Assembly: GCA_963971285.1 (NCBI GenBank)
Contig: OZ020244.1
Coordinates: 21,514,001 to 21,578,000, forward strand
DNA length: 64,000 nt
Direction: 5' to 3'
From: Astropecten irregularis
Taxonomy: Eukaryota > Echinodermata > Asteroidea > Paxillosida > Astropectinidae
Shown here: positions 46,472 through 60,600 of the stretch, piece by piece
Layout of the letters: every line of letters begins with the position of its first letter
How positions within the stretch are numbered: the stretch's first letter is position 1
The notes under the pieces: generated by a model
What the model was told of the DNA's origin: nothing
Database searches by the model: none
The model's input: only the letters and a program-made list of their open reading frames with translations
Position numbers and translations under genes: made by a program

Positions 46472-47505
46472 GTCAACTCGCCCCCTAGCCGAATCGCCCC
46501 TTACCGACTCGCCCCTTACCAACTCGCCCCCTCCCCGACTCGCCCCCTGACCGACTCGCCCCTTACCAACTCGCCTCCTCCCCGACTCGCCCCCTCCCCG
46601 ACTCGCCCCCTCCCCAACTCGCCCCCTCCCCAACTTGCCCCCTAATTTACTCAGAAATGAGATACAAAATGTGAAGTTAATTAGGCATCATAATTAATAA
46701 CCAAATGCTTCTGACCCTTTTGTAGGGCCTACTATGTGTCTATGTCAAACATTTTATGATTGAGAACGAAAGATGCACAAAGACCACACACAAACTCCTG
46801 CACGGTTTGATTGCAGTTCAAGCAATTTAATGTTTCCTTCGCAGAACCAAAAACATCAAAATTTAAAAAACGCAACCTCAAAACAAGAAAAACAAGTGAA
46901 CAACAACACTTAAAACAAACCATAGAACAAAACATCGTCATAATAAAAAGAAGTCTACAAAAAATGTCAACAATAACACTTGAAGTTAAAGCAAGACATT
47001 TTAAAACAAAATGATAACAAAATATGTTCAAAATATGTTCAGAAAGAACATCGAATAATAAAACAAAAAAATTGTTATTTTATCTCAAAGAGTCACAAAA
47101 ACTCAAAAACATCGTCATAAGGACAAAAACACAAAATTTTGGGGAGGGGGTGAGTCGGTAAGGGGCGAGAGTCGGCTAGGGGGCGAGTTGACCTGTTTCC
47201 CTCAGAACATCAGTCACAAGACTGATTCCTTCCCTCACAAGATGTTAGACCCAGTCCCCCCCCCCTCCCAATAGGGAGTGATGGACTCGCCCCTTACCAT
47301 GTGGCCCCCTGATCGACTCAACCTTGAGTTAGGGTGCATTCGTTTAGCTTCCTCGGGTCAGCCCTTATTGGGAATGGTCGTGTTATACTGCACAAAACAA
47401 GCGAGAGAATGGTGATGAGGTTGACTAGTGTCGACCCGGGGGAGCTAAACGAATGCACCCTTGGTAAGGGGCGATTTGGCTAGGAGCCTGGTGAGTTGAC
47501 CTGAT
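46472..47505. mobile_element. Fold-back element built on ACTCGCCCC minisatellite arms
   Basis: GTCAACTCGCCCCCTAGCCG (46472-46491) opens a run of 15-16-bp ACTCGCCCCNTNCC units to about 46640. The inverse, GGCTAGGGGGCGAGTTGACC, closes near 47193. Another inverse-like end lies at 47463-47505. The centre (46740-47140) is strongly A-rich on the plus strand and codes for nothing I recognise. A separate 129-bp element sits inside at 47332-47460. Confidence 0.6.
47332..47460. mobile_element. 129-bp MITE, GGGTGCATTCGTTTAGCT ends
   Basis: GGGTGCATTCGTTTAGCTTCC and its inverse GGAGCTAAACGAATGCACCC bound the element almost perfectly. Flanks TTGAGTTA and TTGGTAAG may be a decayed 8-bp duplication (hAT-like). 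Inserted in ACTCGCCCC repeat sequence. Confidence 0.65.
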
Positions 47506-48673
47506 GTTACTGTTGAATGCAATTTGGGCTCCGGCGCAAGTTTTAAACTGGGCCGTTCGCAATTTTAAATGTAACATTCATTTGGATTTTTTTTATTTTA
47601 ACCCCGGCACGTGGCTACCTTTTCTTCAGTTAGGACTAGGTTAAGAAAACTTAGTAACAGACTACAGTACATGTTTGTAAATGCGGTACATTACTCTTGA
47701 TTTTCATAAACTTTTGTAAAATATTGTATTTTCATATTTGAAGTTTTTTTTCAGTAGTTACATTAATTTAATTTAAGACTTCAGATCACCGTACACTACA
47801 GGACAGTATTGACTTTTTGTGAACTTTTCTCTGTATTAAATTATTTTTTGGTGAAGAAAAAATGGGACATTTTAAAAATAAACTTTTTGGGAACTAATAT
47901 TACTTAGGTTTTACAGGAAGGAATGACAAATAATGTAGTTTTGTACATAAATGCTTGACTTTTTAAATGATCTGAGCTTCTTAATTGTTTGATTCTGTTC
48001 AACTATTCAAGTTCAGTTCTGTATTTAGATAACACTAGGCCTTGACGGCATTGAAGTACATGTATATAATATGCAGTGCACAATGTGTATTTTAATATCA
48101 TTACTATCACTTGAATGGTTTTGTTGTACCTGTTGACATCAATATGGGCTTTGTATGCATACTGTAGTTACACAAAACCAGTACAAAGGTAATTATTGAA
48201 ATTTTCCCCCATGCTAATGATAACACAATGCTAATATTTTATGAAAATCAATGTTTTGATGGCAAGTATATTCACTTGGTGTCATTTGCATTGTGTCGTC
48301 TTTCATTGAATGGAACAAACATGACAGAGAAAAGAATTTTTACAGACAGTTCAAGGTTACAGAGTATCATTGTTGATTTTGCAATTTACGGCTGATTTAC
48401 GTCAAAGAAATAACAATTGATTTTTGGCAAAGTGTTTTTGCGCCAGCAATATGACTGGGTAGTTTCTGGTTGTTCACTCTGGGAAGGATTGTTCACGGTA
48501 GAATAGATATGGATATTTTCTACCCAACTAATATTTTAAACCAGATAAATTGCTGCTATAGTGTGTTTAGACGTAGTGCAAACGTGGAGTGTTAAAATAT
48601 AGTTTGTTCATTTTTTTTTGTTTTCAGATTTACGCAAGGATTGATCATAAATGTGCTCTGTAACTGGCCTCGG

Positions 48674-51600
48674 ATGTTCGATACCATGTTGTCCCTCTTA
48701 TTATTGGTGTTATGCACCATTCCAAATGGCCGCTCTATGGATTCAGCCGACATCCAAGTGGACGGGGTCTCTATAGACTCCCAGATCGTCTCCCCTCTTG
48801 GGTCAGAGGACGCCAGACAAGACCCGGGGGCCACGGTCGAACGGGTCCGCTTCCATGATCCCAATCTCCACCCAGATCACTACCGCTTCTACTTCAACAG
48901 ACGGCCTGATGAAGCCCGAGCTTGCAGACTAGATCCTTCTTGTCCTTATAAGGTAAAGTAAGAAACGGTTTCTGAGTGATTTTGATCTTTGAAAGATGAA
49001 TGAAGACAATTTGACTGGGCCAGAGCGGAATTTGAATCTGCAACCTCCAGAATACCTCTACCAACAGTATCCAGTCATGTTGTCAGTTTCCTCATTTGTC
49101 AGTTTATCATTCAATTGTGAATTGTCATTATTTCTTTGGTTTTGATCATTCTGAGGTTGTCTGATTGGTGGATGTAAACAGCCATCCAGAATGATCTAAT
49201 TGAATTTGAATCCTCAGTTGTTTGTTGACAAAACATTCATTAATTCAAAATAGCAGTTGCTGAAAGCCTGAAACTGTGTAAATTTTGTTTGAATTTGACA
49301 AGGAGTAAATAAGCCTTTGGCAAAGAATTCCCATTTGAAAAGGTATCAAAGCATTGTCAATGAGTTTTCTGAATGAGTGTTCATGATACTGAGAAATCAC
49401 CGTACCGGTATGTCATTTCACATGGGATGAGCAATAGGTTCTTGAAGTTCTTAGGGTACCCATTAAATTCCATATTACAGTTTCTATAAGAAGTCATGCA
49501 ATAACGACAATTTGTGGTATTCTAGAACTTGTTCCTTACACATATCGCTTTGTGTTTTTGTTTTATCAGGACCAACTGGATACTTCGTCATGTTGGGGTT
49601 ATGAGAAAGGCTGCACCATAGAAAACATGTCAGGATATCCCAAAATGGAGAAACGTGCCGAAGCATGGTAAGGAGACCGCTTTCCTTTTCTGGAAATCCT
49701 GAAAAATCCATATTTCGGCTTCTTGCCAAATTTCTTAATTTTGACAGTGAGTCTCTGATTCACCAGGATGCCGTCATTTCAATTTCAAGTTGTTCAGAGG
49801 TCTCGAGGGTGGGCTCCAAGCAAAGTTTTGTTAAAATCAACTAGGTACATGGTCAAGAGTCCAAAGTCTTTTAAATTGTCTGAATTGCACTAGAACTCTC
49901 ACTTTCTGATTGTCCATTTTGTACAGTCTTTCCCTTGGAAAGAGTAGAATCTTCCATGCGTGGTTCTACGGGGGGCTAGGGGGCTTGAGCCTTCAACAAT
50001 TTTTGTCTAGCCCCCAAAAATGCAATTTGAAACAAAACAATCTGGAAAATACTGGATCTTTTCAGTTATTAAGCGCCAATTACATAAAAAATGTGTTGTG
50101 TAGGCTATAGGTGCATGTTTTTGTACTCCATAAGACATACATGTAGCAGAAGGGTCTAGCCCCCCAAAATATTGGGTCTTCTAGTCCCCCCCCAAAAAAA
50201 ATAATGGCTCTTCTAGCCCCCCAAAATAATATTGGATCTAGAACCGCGCCTGGAATCTTCATTAGACTAATATAAGGCATGATAGCCTGACTAAGTGTAT
50301 TTATACTGCAACAAAAAATGCGTCATGGATATTCTGCACTTTCTGAAATGGGTAGGAAATGGATGCTGGACTGTGCTGGATTTCACAAACGCTTTACGAT
50401 CATCGCTAAAGCCCAAATGCATTGCTTAACGGAAAATCGATCGCTACTTTGCCTATCAATTTTTTGTTTAGTAATGGATTTGGGCTTTAGTGATGATCAT
50501 GAAGTGTTAGTGAAATCGCCCTCTGGTACTGTAACTTTACTTGGGGCATGGGCTTGCTTCCCAGACCCGGTATATAAAAAAAGTTACGGATTGTATACTG
50601 TATTTAATTTCTCAGTTTGCTAATGGTATCTAAGGACAAAAATAGTTTAGGGCAGGTACTTGCTTACAGGTACCTAGTTACATACATAAGTTGTGGTACT
50701 TTTCAAGGCTGCAGCTTTTGTACACGTGTGTATTTACAGGCAAATGCAGGTCTCCCTTTGTACTGCAGAGAAAAAAAACAGCTTCAAATCGGCTTCAAAT
50801 AAAGGAAATTGGCTGTTCACCTTGCTGCACCTTTTGAATCTGACTGAAAGAGAAATTACCAGTAGTCATTCAGGGTTGATTCCGGCTTTATGACATTTGT
50901 GTGTAGGGGGCGAGTTTGTACTGGCTTTCAAACTGTGGACTATAACAAAAAGGGACACTATGGTGCACGATTGGAAATAGGTCTACGATTGGAAAGCATA
51001 GTGTACAAAACCAATGTCCAGAGCTACTGCCAAAAAGTTTTAAGTGCAAACGAAAGAGGAACAATCTGACAATAGGGGGTCCACAATTGCAGGCAGACGT
51101 GGGTGTGTGTTTGTGTGGATAGCATAACTTAAAAAAAAATATTCTGGCCCTTTTGAAAATGGCTCAGTGTTTTGTTGAAGTGTTGTTGGAGCTTTTCTCC
51201 TAATGCAGACTCGCTATTGTTATGGTCTCTCTCGGAAGAAGTCAGCTGTTAAAAATGCCTCTGGCAATTGTGTAATCCCTAACCGCTGTGCGCTTAAATG
51301 TGCAACAGGTGGAAGCACATTTCCTTGAACATTTGAAGTGATATAAAGTGTTCCTGAACACCTTTAAATCTCTGCGGGGTATGAAGAAAAAAGGGGAATG
51401 AGTTTACATTTGTACATATTGCTTATAAATCCTAGTTCGGTGAATAAAACTTCGTGCAAAATGTTCTTCTCCCAAAACCTTTCATAAACTTGGCAAAACA
51501 AACTTCTTCAGAAAGGCTGCAATTCTCTTGTCAGTGGTGTCATCATACTCCCAAAAAAGTCCACAGTGATTTGCAAGGCACTTGCTGACATGAACACATT

Positions 51601-54600
51601 GTGGGGGACAGAATGTCTGTCAGTCTATGGTTTGGCTTTTACTGGCAAACCTAAACCACTGAAGCCAAGGTCTCAGTCATCTTCAGAAAATGTGATTGTT
51701 CAAGCTCACCAAAACCATGGAGCTATACAAGACTAATCTTGATCTTATTTTGTTGTAGTTTATACATGGAAGTTGCCGATGAAAAAATGGCATCCTAAAA
51801 CATGTAAAACAAGAAGTCTAGTTGCCCCTGCAAACATGAAGACTGAGTGTTAACATTGTCATTTTAATAAATGAAAGTGATGTTAAATGATCGGCAGTAG
51901 CAATTCTACATCATAACTGTGCTCTACTTTACCCCATCATATCAAGGGTTTCATCTGAGGAGGAGCAACTGAAGATGTTTTGGGATGATGCAGACTTTGG
52001 CTATGTCAAGAGGAAACTGGATGAAGGGTGGCACCCGATCTGTACGCCGAAGATCCAGGTATGAAATATAAATAGACATCCATCGTTAGATCAATTTATT
52101 TTGCCATAGAGGTGACCCTCTCTCCTAGGCAATAGGGGATCTATCTCACACTACAAGAACTCTCCGGGTTGTGTCTGGGTCAATCCTGTGTAAAAGTGAC
52201 TAACCTGTTTACAGTGTTATCATCAAATAACCACAAGTGAAACTGACTGATTTTTTTTAGTCATTGAAAAGGGAACAAAGTTTTGGAATACCATACTAGC
52301 GCTCTTACCAACTGAGCTACCCAGCCCTATATGTTGATGGTGTCCCTAATAGTCAATTGTCTTTGTTCATTTGGCAGTCAGAAGCCATGAAACCACTTAC
52401 ATACCGGTACTGCTTTAATGCAACCTCAGAAAGAGGGGATCACTCAAAGAGGATGCAGCTTTTTAATATATTAATCATCAAATAACTGGCACGGTATTCT
52501 GGAGGTTGCTGGTTCGAATCCCGCTCAAGTCAGTTTTTTTGGCTTTGTTCACTTTTCATTGACTATTTACATTGTAAGATTTTAACCCTGCTCTGGTGGT
52601 GAGTGACTTGGTTGACTTGTGTTGAAAATGTTGACGTGTGGTTGGGAGTAGTGGTCTTGAAGTGCATTTTATTATGTGAAGTGTGAATGTAGGGCATTAT
52701 TATATTGACCCGGGTTGAAATTTTGGAGGAGGTGACATGGTGTGGATCGGACCTGTGTAAATTTTGAAACCAACATTTTGAAGAGAATTACGTATATAAC
52801 TTTCTGGGTATGAAGATGGTGCTGGTAGAAACCTACCGTTAAAATATTTTCGCCTGAAATGGTGCACTTATATCCACAAATGAGTCTTGAAAACAAAGAC
52901 CAAAAACAGTTTTTATCTTGGGGTAAGATCAATACCATTCTTTATGTTTTATAAGAAATATTAAGTTGGGTTTTCACTAATTTCTTGTGACTTAGATGTC
53001 CGATTGGGCTAAAACTTTTACAGGTTTATTATTTCATGTACATGCTGGGCAAAGCGTGAGTGCTGTTCTGTGACCTTTACAAACCATGTATTAGGGGCCT
53101 ATACCTTTCAAAGTAGATTTGGAATATACAATGTAGTAGCATATCACAAGGGAGATATTTCATCTAAATATTGAACTTTGTGAATAGAAATGTTTTAGAC
53201 CGGAACTAAACAATGAATTGGCTTATCCTAACCACTCCTGTACTGTGCCTTTCATGTGTGATTCTATGATCAACCCTGACGAATGGTGAATGCCTATTTT
53301 GTTTAAATGTCTATCGAAGCAGAAATTTGTTGGGGGACTTCTCATAACCATTCTCGTTTGGTTTTGCTGACTTGCTGTGTGCTGTTATAGGTGTATGTGA
53401 TGGGGTAGCATTGTACAGACCAGTGGACCAATTGATTGTTGGTCATACATCTGGGCTGTCTGCTATTTGACATCAGGAATTGGCTGCCTGAAGCTACTGT
53501 ATTATGGGGCATACTTTGCCCAATTTCATGGCCTATTACATTATGGCCTATTTTTGTGCTTACGGGCACTGCTTTCCATGCATTTGAAATTTATTCCATG
53601 GAATCCTGAGTTTTTCACACTGCAGAGCCAATCCCCGGGAAATAAATCCCCGGTGATTTTTTACCTCACCAACACCCCAGCAACCACTCACACAAGACCC
53701 ATGGAAACTCCCGGGGACACTTTTGTCACTAGTTGCTTTTCCCCTGGAAAACGTAAATCCCCAGGGATTTCGGCTTTAACCCTACTTCTGAACAGGAGTA
53801 AACATTCCCCGGACTCAAATAGCTAATCCCGGGGATTTTTTTGGTAGTGTGAAAGGTCCGACTAAAATACCCTGACATTGGCAATACCCCACCAATTCCC
53901 CAGGGATTTTGTCGAGTGTGAAAGCCCCTATAGACATGTATTCTGCAGGAATTAGTCCTTGCTTACCTTGACCCAAAAGAAATGAAACTCTCTCGTGAAA
54001 TACGCTAAGTTTAAGCAAAACAAATCTGTTACCGTAAGCAAAGATTTTTTGCTTACGGTAACAGATTGCATGAAGTTGGGCCCAGGTTGGACTTCTACGC
54101 TGTCATTGATGGCAGCTTCTTTCTCTACTGAGAGCAAAGAATGTTTACTGACAAAGCCTTCATAGTTGGCAAAAGATAACCCCAGAACACCATGACCCTC
54201 ACACATCAGACCACCTTACAGTATGGCATCAGTTTGAATAAGAATCACTAAATCACTTTGTGTCAAATTTTACTGTTCAAAACTTCAAATGGACTACCGG
54301 TAGATTGTCACCCTGCACACCCTGCGCAGTTTACAAATCATGATACAAAGCACTGCTTGAGCACTTCATTTGTGCATGTCGTACTGTGTGATGAATTATT
54401 TTTCACTGTCTCAGCATAAATTCAGTTCACTGTGAATTGTATGAGCAGTCTTTCATCATGCAATGGCATGGGTTCTGGGCACTGTTTTTATTGTCCTTTT
54501 CACACTTGTGTTCCAAGTGAACGTTGATGTTTCTGTCTTGCCCACCATGGCTGACTAGCATGAATTCTGGAAAACAATTAAATTTGGACAATAAGAGCGA

Positions 54601-57600
54601 GAGAGCAAACTGCTGTAAAATGCTTATCAAGTGAAATGACCTGTACATGTAATATATTTTCTTTTAAACTGTTAAATCCAAAAGTCAAGTCAGTTGTCTG
54701 TTTCGATATACTAGCCACTATATCAAGCCAGTTTTTGATTTCACCAAACTCGCTGTAACTTACTATCAATCGTATATGACATTTGATGCATTGTAGCCCT
54801 GCGTAGGATACGATGGGTTATCCTTCGAACCTGAAGTCACGATCAATCGCAGTATAGGACTTTGTGAAATCGACTCCAGATCTTACTTTGGAAAGCAAAA
54901 TGACCAAAAAAACCTAAAATGCCAAATGAAATGATGGCAAACAGCTTTTTGAAGCAGTCGTGTCAAGTGCTGCTTTTGAAGCGAAAATGTAACCTTTGTT
55001 TTACACAAGATTTTTTTGGGAAGAACAAGTCAAATGTTTTTATCATTTGTAATGTCAGATTTGTTCCACTTTTTGACATGTGTACATGTATTTGTAAGGG
55101 ACTGTGTGTAGCTCTTCCTTGTAGATAGATAAGTCAAGTTTCCCCATGAATCTTGAGTTGAACAGAATACCTGTGTAATAATATTCTCCTTTTTGTACAT
55201 TAGGCCTATAGTTGCTTATTTTAAAACCGCCATTTTGGCAGATACATGTATGTATGAAGAAAGACGAGCCCAACCTAGCTTTGGAAATGATCCCCTTATA
55301 GAACCTTCTTATATGCCCCCAAACCTGAATGGTTGACCTGTATATTGTTTGTCTGTCTCACGGTGCAGTTGAAAAAGCAAATTAACTTACCTTTTTATGT
55401 ATAGGTCTGTTTTTCATGATTGCAGGGCCTAGTCCTAGCATCTCTGTAGTTGAGATTGATTTTGTTAATCCACTTGGGATTATGATATTGATATTTTGAA
55501 ACCAGTTATTTGATCCATCTCATAATATTATTTAAATCCAATTTTGGTTTATAATACAGAATGGCTCATCGCTGTCGTGCACCAACAACCTCAACGCCTG
55601 CAAAGCCAAGCATTTCCTCTTGGATCTGACCAACTTAGGGCTCCCGTCAACTTACCGGGGAAGGTAAATATCTGTACAGCTGAGGCTAGAGCTGTGGCTA
55701 GAGCTGAGGCTAGAGCTGAGGCTAGAGCTGAGGCTACAGCTTGGGCTAGAGCTTGGGCTAGAGCTGTGGTTACAGCTGGGGCTAACGCTGAGGCTACAGT
55801 TGAGGCTAAAGCTCGGGCTACAGCTGAGGCTAAAGCTCGGGCTACAGTTGAGGCTAAAGCTGAGGCTAAAGCTCGGCCTACAGCTGAGGCTAAAGCTCGG
55901 CCTACAGCTGAGGCTAAAGCTCGGCCTACAGCTGAGGCTAAATTCGGGCTAAAGCTCGGGCTAGAGCTGAGGCTTAAGTTTGGGCTACAGCTGAGATAGC
56001 TCGGGCTACAACTTAGGCTGTAGGTTTGCAAATTTGGTTATTTTATTTTCTTGCTTACTAGCGGGAAACTGCAGTGCAGTGTACACCTGTAGTGTACATT
56101 GCATGGTGATTTTGGTTGGCAATATTCAAAATCCAGTGTTAAGGCACTATAAGCACGTATCATTGTGCTCTAGACAACCAAGCTACATGTACAAAGCTAC
56201 ATGTACATGTAAGGTTAAAATGTAAATCACTTATTTCCCTGTCTGCGGTCATTTTTTACTCATATTTTCACGAGTGTTTTTGATCAAATGATGGCAGTGT
56301 AAAAACTGAGTGTAAAGATTACAATTTGTCATACAGTAATTTTTTTGAGCAAAGTTTGAAACCTTTTCCTAAAAACCCCAACACAAATCTATCTCTCATG
56401 GCATGTGCACAGATTAATGGAGAGAGGGATGAAAAGATTCGCTGTAGCAATAAAGTTATAAAACATTTTATGGATCTGAAAGGACCAAGGTTGTTGCATT
56501 AGCCACAGTTGGCTGATTTTTTTTTTTACCAAGGTGTGTCATTTTTTTTATGATCAGTATGCCAACCAAATCCATTTATGAATGTTATGCTTTAGCATGA
56601 ACAATGACCGAATACAAGTCAAAAGTAGTAAACATCACATGAACATTTGGTCGGCAATCCTGTTTGAACAAGGAAGACTTTTCATGCTTAAAGAGTGGCC
56701 GCAATGGGTGTTTTTTGCTTATATATTGATATGATATGAATATAAAGTCTTTAAAACGCAGTTGTGTGGCTGTCGTAGTTTTAGCCTCCCTTGTGTTGGT
56801 GTTAAAATCATTTTATTAACTGGGAGGGTGGAAAGTCGTGACATCATCTCGGGAACCGGCTAGCTGGTTCACAAGCCATCGAGTAATGCTAAGCTGGTTC
56901 CCGCGTCACTGACGGCAATCAAAATCCCGTACTAGGGGGTGGGGTGTGGACACAAAATACTAATGGGGTGCGGTCTATTTCGAGAAAACAAAAAAAAAAC
57001 CAGATGCGGGGGAAAACAATAAACAAACTTTAATGAAATTTAATATATTTTAAAAAAGTTTATTAAATTATTTTGATGGATTTTATTAAATATCATTGCA
57101 GCCAGCCACCCTTTAATCAAATGTTGTACTTACATTATAAGCAGCTCTATGGTAGCTCTAATTGGCCTCAGGTTACTTGGTGTATCAGAAAGCAGTTATC
57201 ATAGTTGGTGCACCATAGTCCATGATTCAGACAACCTGTACATTTTCCTTTGAAGAACTGTATGTATGTTCAAGTGACTTCCCCAAGTGACCGCCATCAG
57301 AACATTAAAGCTGCTTTGAGGGATTCAAATCATGGACTTCTGCATCCAAGTGCAATGGTCTTCTTTTTCTCCTGGCACCTAGATGTATATCATTTGGTTT
57401 TTGTTCAGGCTTGACGTGGACTATTTTGAAACACCTGGACAAGTTGGCGGCCATTGTAATGTTGACAAAGCACTGCTGAAAAAACATTCTTCACAATTCG
57501 CCTCCCTTCAATCTTGGTAAGTGAAGGTTTTTTGACATGACAAAGAAACAGGTAGAAATTTGAAATTTAAATGTATAATACATGATTGGAAATAGTCACA

Positions 57601-60600
57601 GAACAGCACCCACAATCCAGCATGTACATGAAATAATAAGCCTGTGAAAATTTGAACTCAATCAGACATCTGAGTTCCTAAAACAGAAAACATAACAAAT
57701 GTTTTTGATCTTGCCAAGACGCAAAATATTGTTTTACTCATTTCTTAACAAATATAGCATTCCAGGTATAAATTTTATTTGTTCCAGACAATTGACGAGA
57801 GATGCTAGACTGTAGTGTGGTTTTGTACCCATTGCAAGATGCGGTGGTCGCCATGACACATGACACATGACACCTAGGCGCCCATGACATTATTCCCAGC
57901 GACGCAGCGTGAAATTAACTATGCATATCATGCACAAGATGGCAAAGAATGGTTGCGCAGGAGGGACATCGCATATCACAAATATCTTGGCAATGTTTGA
58001 TACATTGTACATCACAAATTCACAAATATCTGCCCATATTTTGTGATGTGCACACATGCATATTATGACGCGGGATACATCATACATCACAACTCTGTGC
58101 ACACTTTCTTTGTGTGCTTTTTATGTGTGGCATGATTTTTCTGAATAATCTTTGTTTGCTTATCTCTACGGTGTGAAGAACTCAAGTGAATGGACACACA
58201 AAGTTATTAAAACAGCGGTCAACTGCCACGACATGCACAATAACAGGGTGCAGTTAGTGATTGTGATTCGCACATTTTGTCATATGTCATGGCGGCCACA
58301 AAAATCTGCGAGGACACAATATAGGGTTGGAAAGCTAGTCCAAGAATTGTTTGCTTTTTGTGAAACGGCAGTTTTTAATCCAAATTTGACCCTGGCAGGT
58401 ATGGCGAGCTTCGGGAGTACACATCTTTAAACGTTGATCCTTTTGAGACGTCTGGCTGTGATGTCATCATTGAAGGAAGATCCTACTTAATGAAGATGGA
58501 TGCGGGTGAGATGAAATGATTCAGTCATCAATGCTATCTAGGGCCTATTTCATGGAGCTGTTAAGCGCAAAGAAATTGCTTAGCACAAAATGACTTGCTC
58601 AATAAAACAAACCCGCATTGAAATTCCATTTGATATTCATGGTCAGTGAACAACAGACAAAGAACAATCACAAGTGATTCACAACCCATTGAAATTTGGT
58701 TGTTAATCCTGTTTTCAAAAATTTCATGGTTAGCAAATTTTTGTGCTAAGTAGGGCCGTGAAATTGGCATGTAGTTTTGCAATATACAAACCTACCCTTC
58801 TCATTGCATTCCTCCAGCCCGTCATTTCGTAAAGCTGCTCAGCATGAAATCTTTTATGCTAGTAGAAATGGGCAGAGAACCAGTCAAAAGCAATACAATT
58901 ACATGGAATTTCAGTTGGTGCCCTGGGGGTACCGGCATTTACTAATAGCAAACAGATTTGATAACTTACCAAGCAGATTAAGCAGCTGAAACTTAACTTA
59001 TTGCTAGACGAGTCAGCCCAAGAGCAGAAAATATTTGCTTAGCAAATTTTATTAATGCTAAGCAAAAATCAGCTCAGAGCCAGTCATTAGCAGTATAGGT
59101 TGAGCTGGATTGTGGTTGGTATTAAACCTGTGCTTACAAGTTGCCATAAAGCAATACTTTGTCAGCCTACTTAAAGATTCTATGGATCTCTGAGGCACAC
59201 ATGCTTACAAACTGCAAACACCTTTGAACCTGCTTAGCACTTTTCAAACGAATCCTATTTTACTGAATTGTTGTCCAAACCTCCCTTTTCTTGTTTTTTC
59301 CTCACTAAGGCATCAACATGTTCCATCATTTCTGTGACTTTGTCAACTTGTACATCACCCGTCATATTATGAATGACTTCTCCTTAAATGTTACCATCGT
59401 TATGTGGGACATGGTGAGTACGTGAGTGAGTGAGACCATTTGATAGTGCACTGGATTACCCTGGTTGAGTGTTCAGCAGGGGCCAATTTCTTAGAGATGC
59501 TTAGCACAAAAAATTGCTTAGCACAAAAATGGCTTGCCCAGTAAAACAAACCACCATTGAAAATTTGATTTGATATATACATGGTATTAAAGCGAACAGC
59601 AGCCAAAGAACAATTGCAAGTGATACACAACACATGGACATTTTGTTGTTAATCCTGTTTTTACTAAGACAGAAATGTCATGCTTTTTGTTGTTGTTTAG
59701 TACTCAAGATTTTGTGGATACTTCCACAAATGCCAGTTGTGATGTGGACGGTTTGTATTGTATTATAATGTGGTAATTTAGCACATGATCGGTTAAGGTC
59801 ACAGAATAGCACTTACATTTTGTTATTGTTATCATTATCATTTATGGTAATGAAACCAAGGATTCCTCAAATGCATTTAGGTACTATAGCTGGAAAGCCT
59901 GATGAAACCTTTATGGAAAGACGATGAGGAGAAGATACAGTTTTAGAGGAAAACACCCAGATAAATGGGTATAATCCACGAAATCAGGAAGGAACAGAAA
60001 TCCAATCCCTTTGTGGACTTGAACACAGGCCGCCAGATGATGGAGGCGAGCAAAGAACTGCTACATCAACCTGACTACCCCCAAACGCATCCATCTGAAT
60101 CAATTTATTTATTTATTTATTTATTTCTGATATTTATCCAGGGAACTTATTCACCAAAGGGTGGTCTTCCATAAGGCTCTGACATAGGTTTAAAATAAAA
60201 TCAGATTACATACAGACATTTACAAGAAAACCAATAAAAATAACAATTAAACCAATTAAAAGGGGAAATTGTAAAAGATAAAACAGTCACGTAAAAATAA
60301 AAAGGGGAAACAGGAGAAATTATAGGTAAAACACGTTACGCAATCAGCACTTCACAAAAATGAATACATGTATTAAGATAATTATAAAACAGGGAAAAAC
60401 TACGGTAAAAGCAAAACAGTGATATAAAGCTGCAGTACAAACAATGCATCATACAAATAAATTTACATATAGGCATTGACAAGAAAGTAATACAAATTTC
60501 AATTAAACTAATTAATTAAAAGGAGAAGTATTTAAAAAACAAAACAGTCACTAAAAGTTATAAAGCGCAATAAATGACAACATATTGAAATCTAACAAAT

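Larger units (their letters stand above)
42291..48627. other. Divergent intergenic region NR2C-EOGT
   Basis: Contains both promoters, the repeats at 42716, 43426 and 44612, and the fold-back element at 46472-47505. Local AGGCCTA-rich patches. No additional gene recognised. Confidence 0.45.

Noticed and set aside
46451-46645. Pro-rich reading frame
   Set aside because: Translation of the ACTCGCCCC tandem repeat; no start context or similarity.
46732-47031. 99-residue minus-strand hydrophobic frame and its plus-strand Lys-rich counterpart
   Set aside because: Arises from the A-rich centre of the fold-back element; no recognised domain or splice context.
53467-53826. 119-residue plus-strand frame
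   Set aside because: Crosses CCCCGGG-type repeat sequence in an EOGT intron; no similarity.
55544-56031. Long overlapping Ala/Arg/Glu- and Ala/Leu/Ser-rich reading frames on both strands
   Set aside because: They are produced by the 12-bp minisatellite, whose length is a multiple of three; they are not in the EOGT frame and have no other support.
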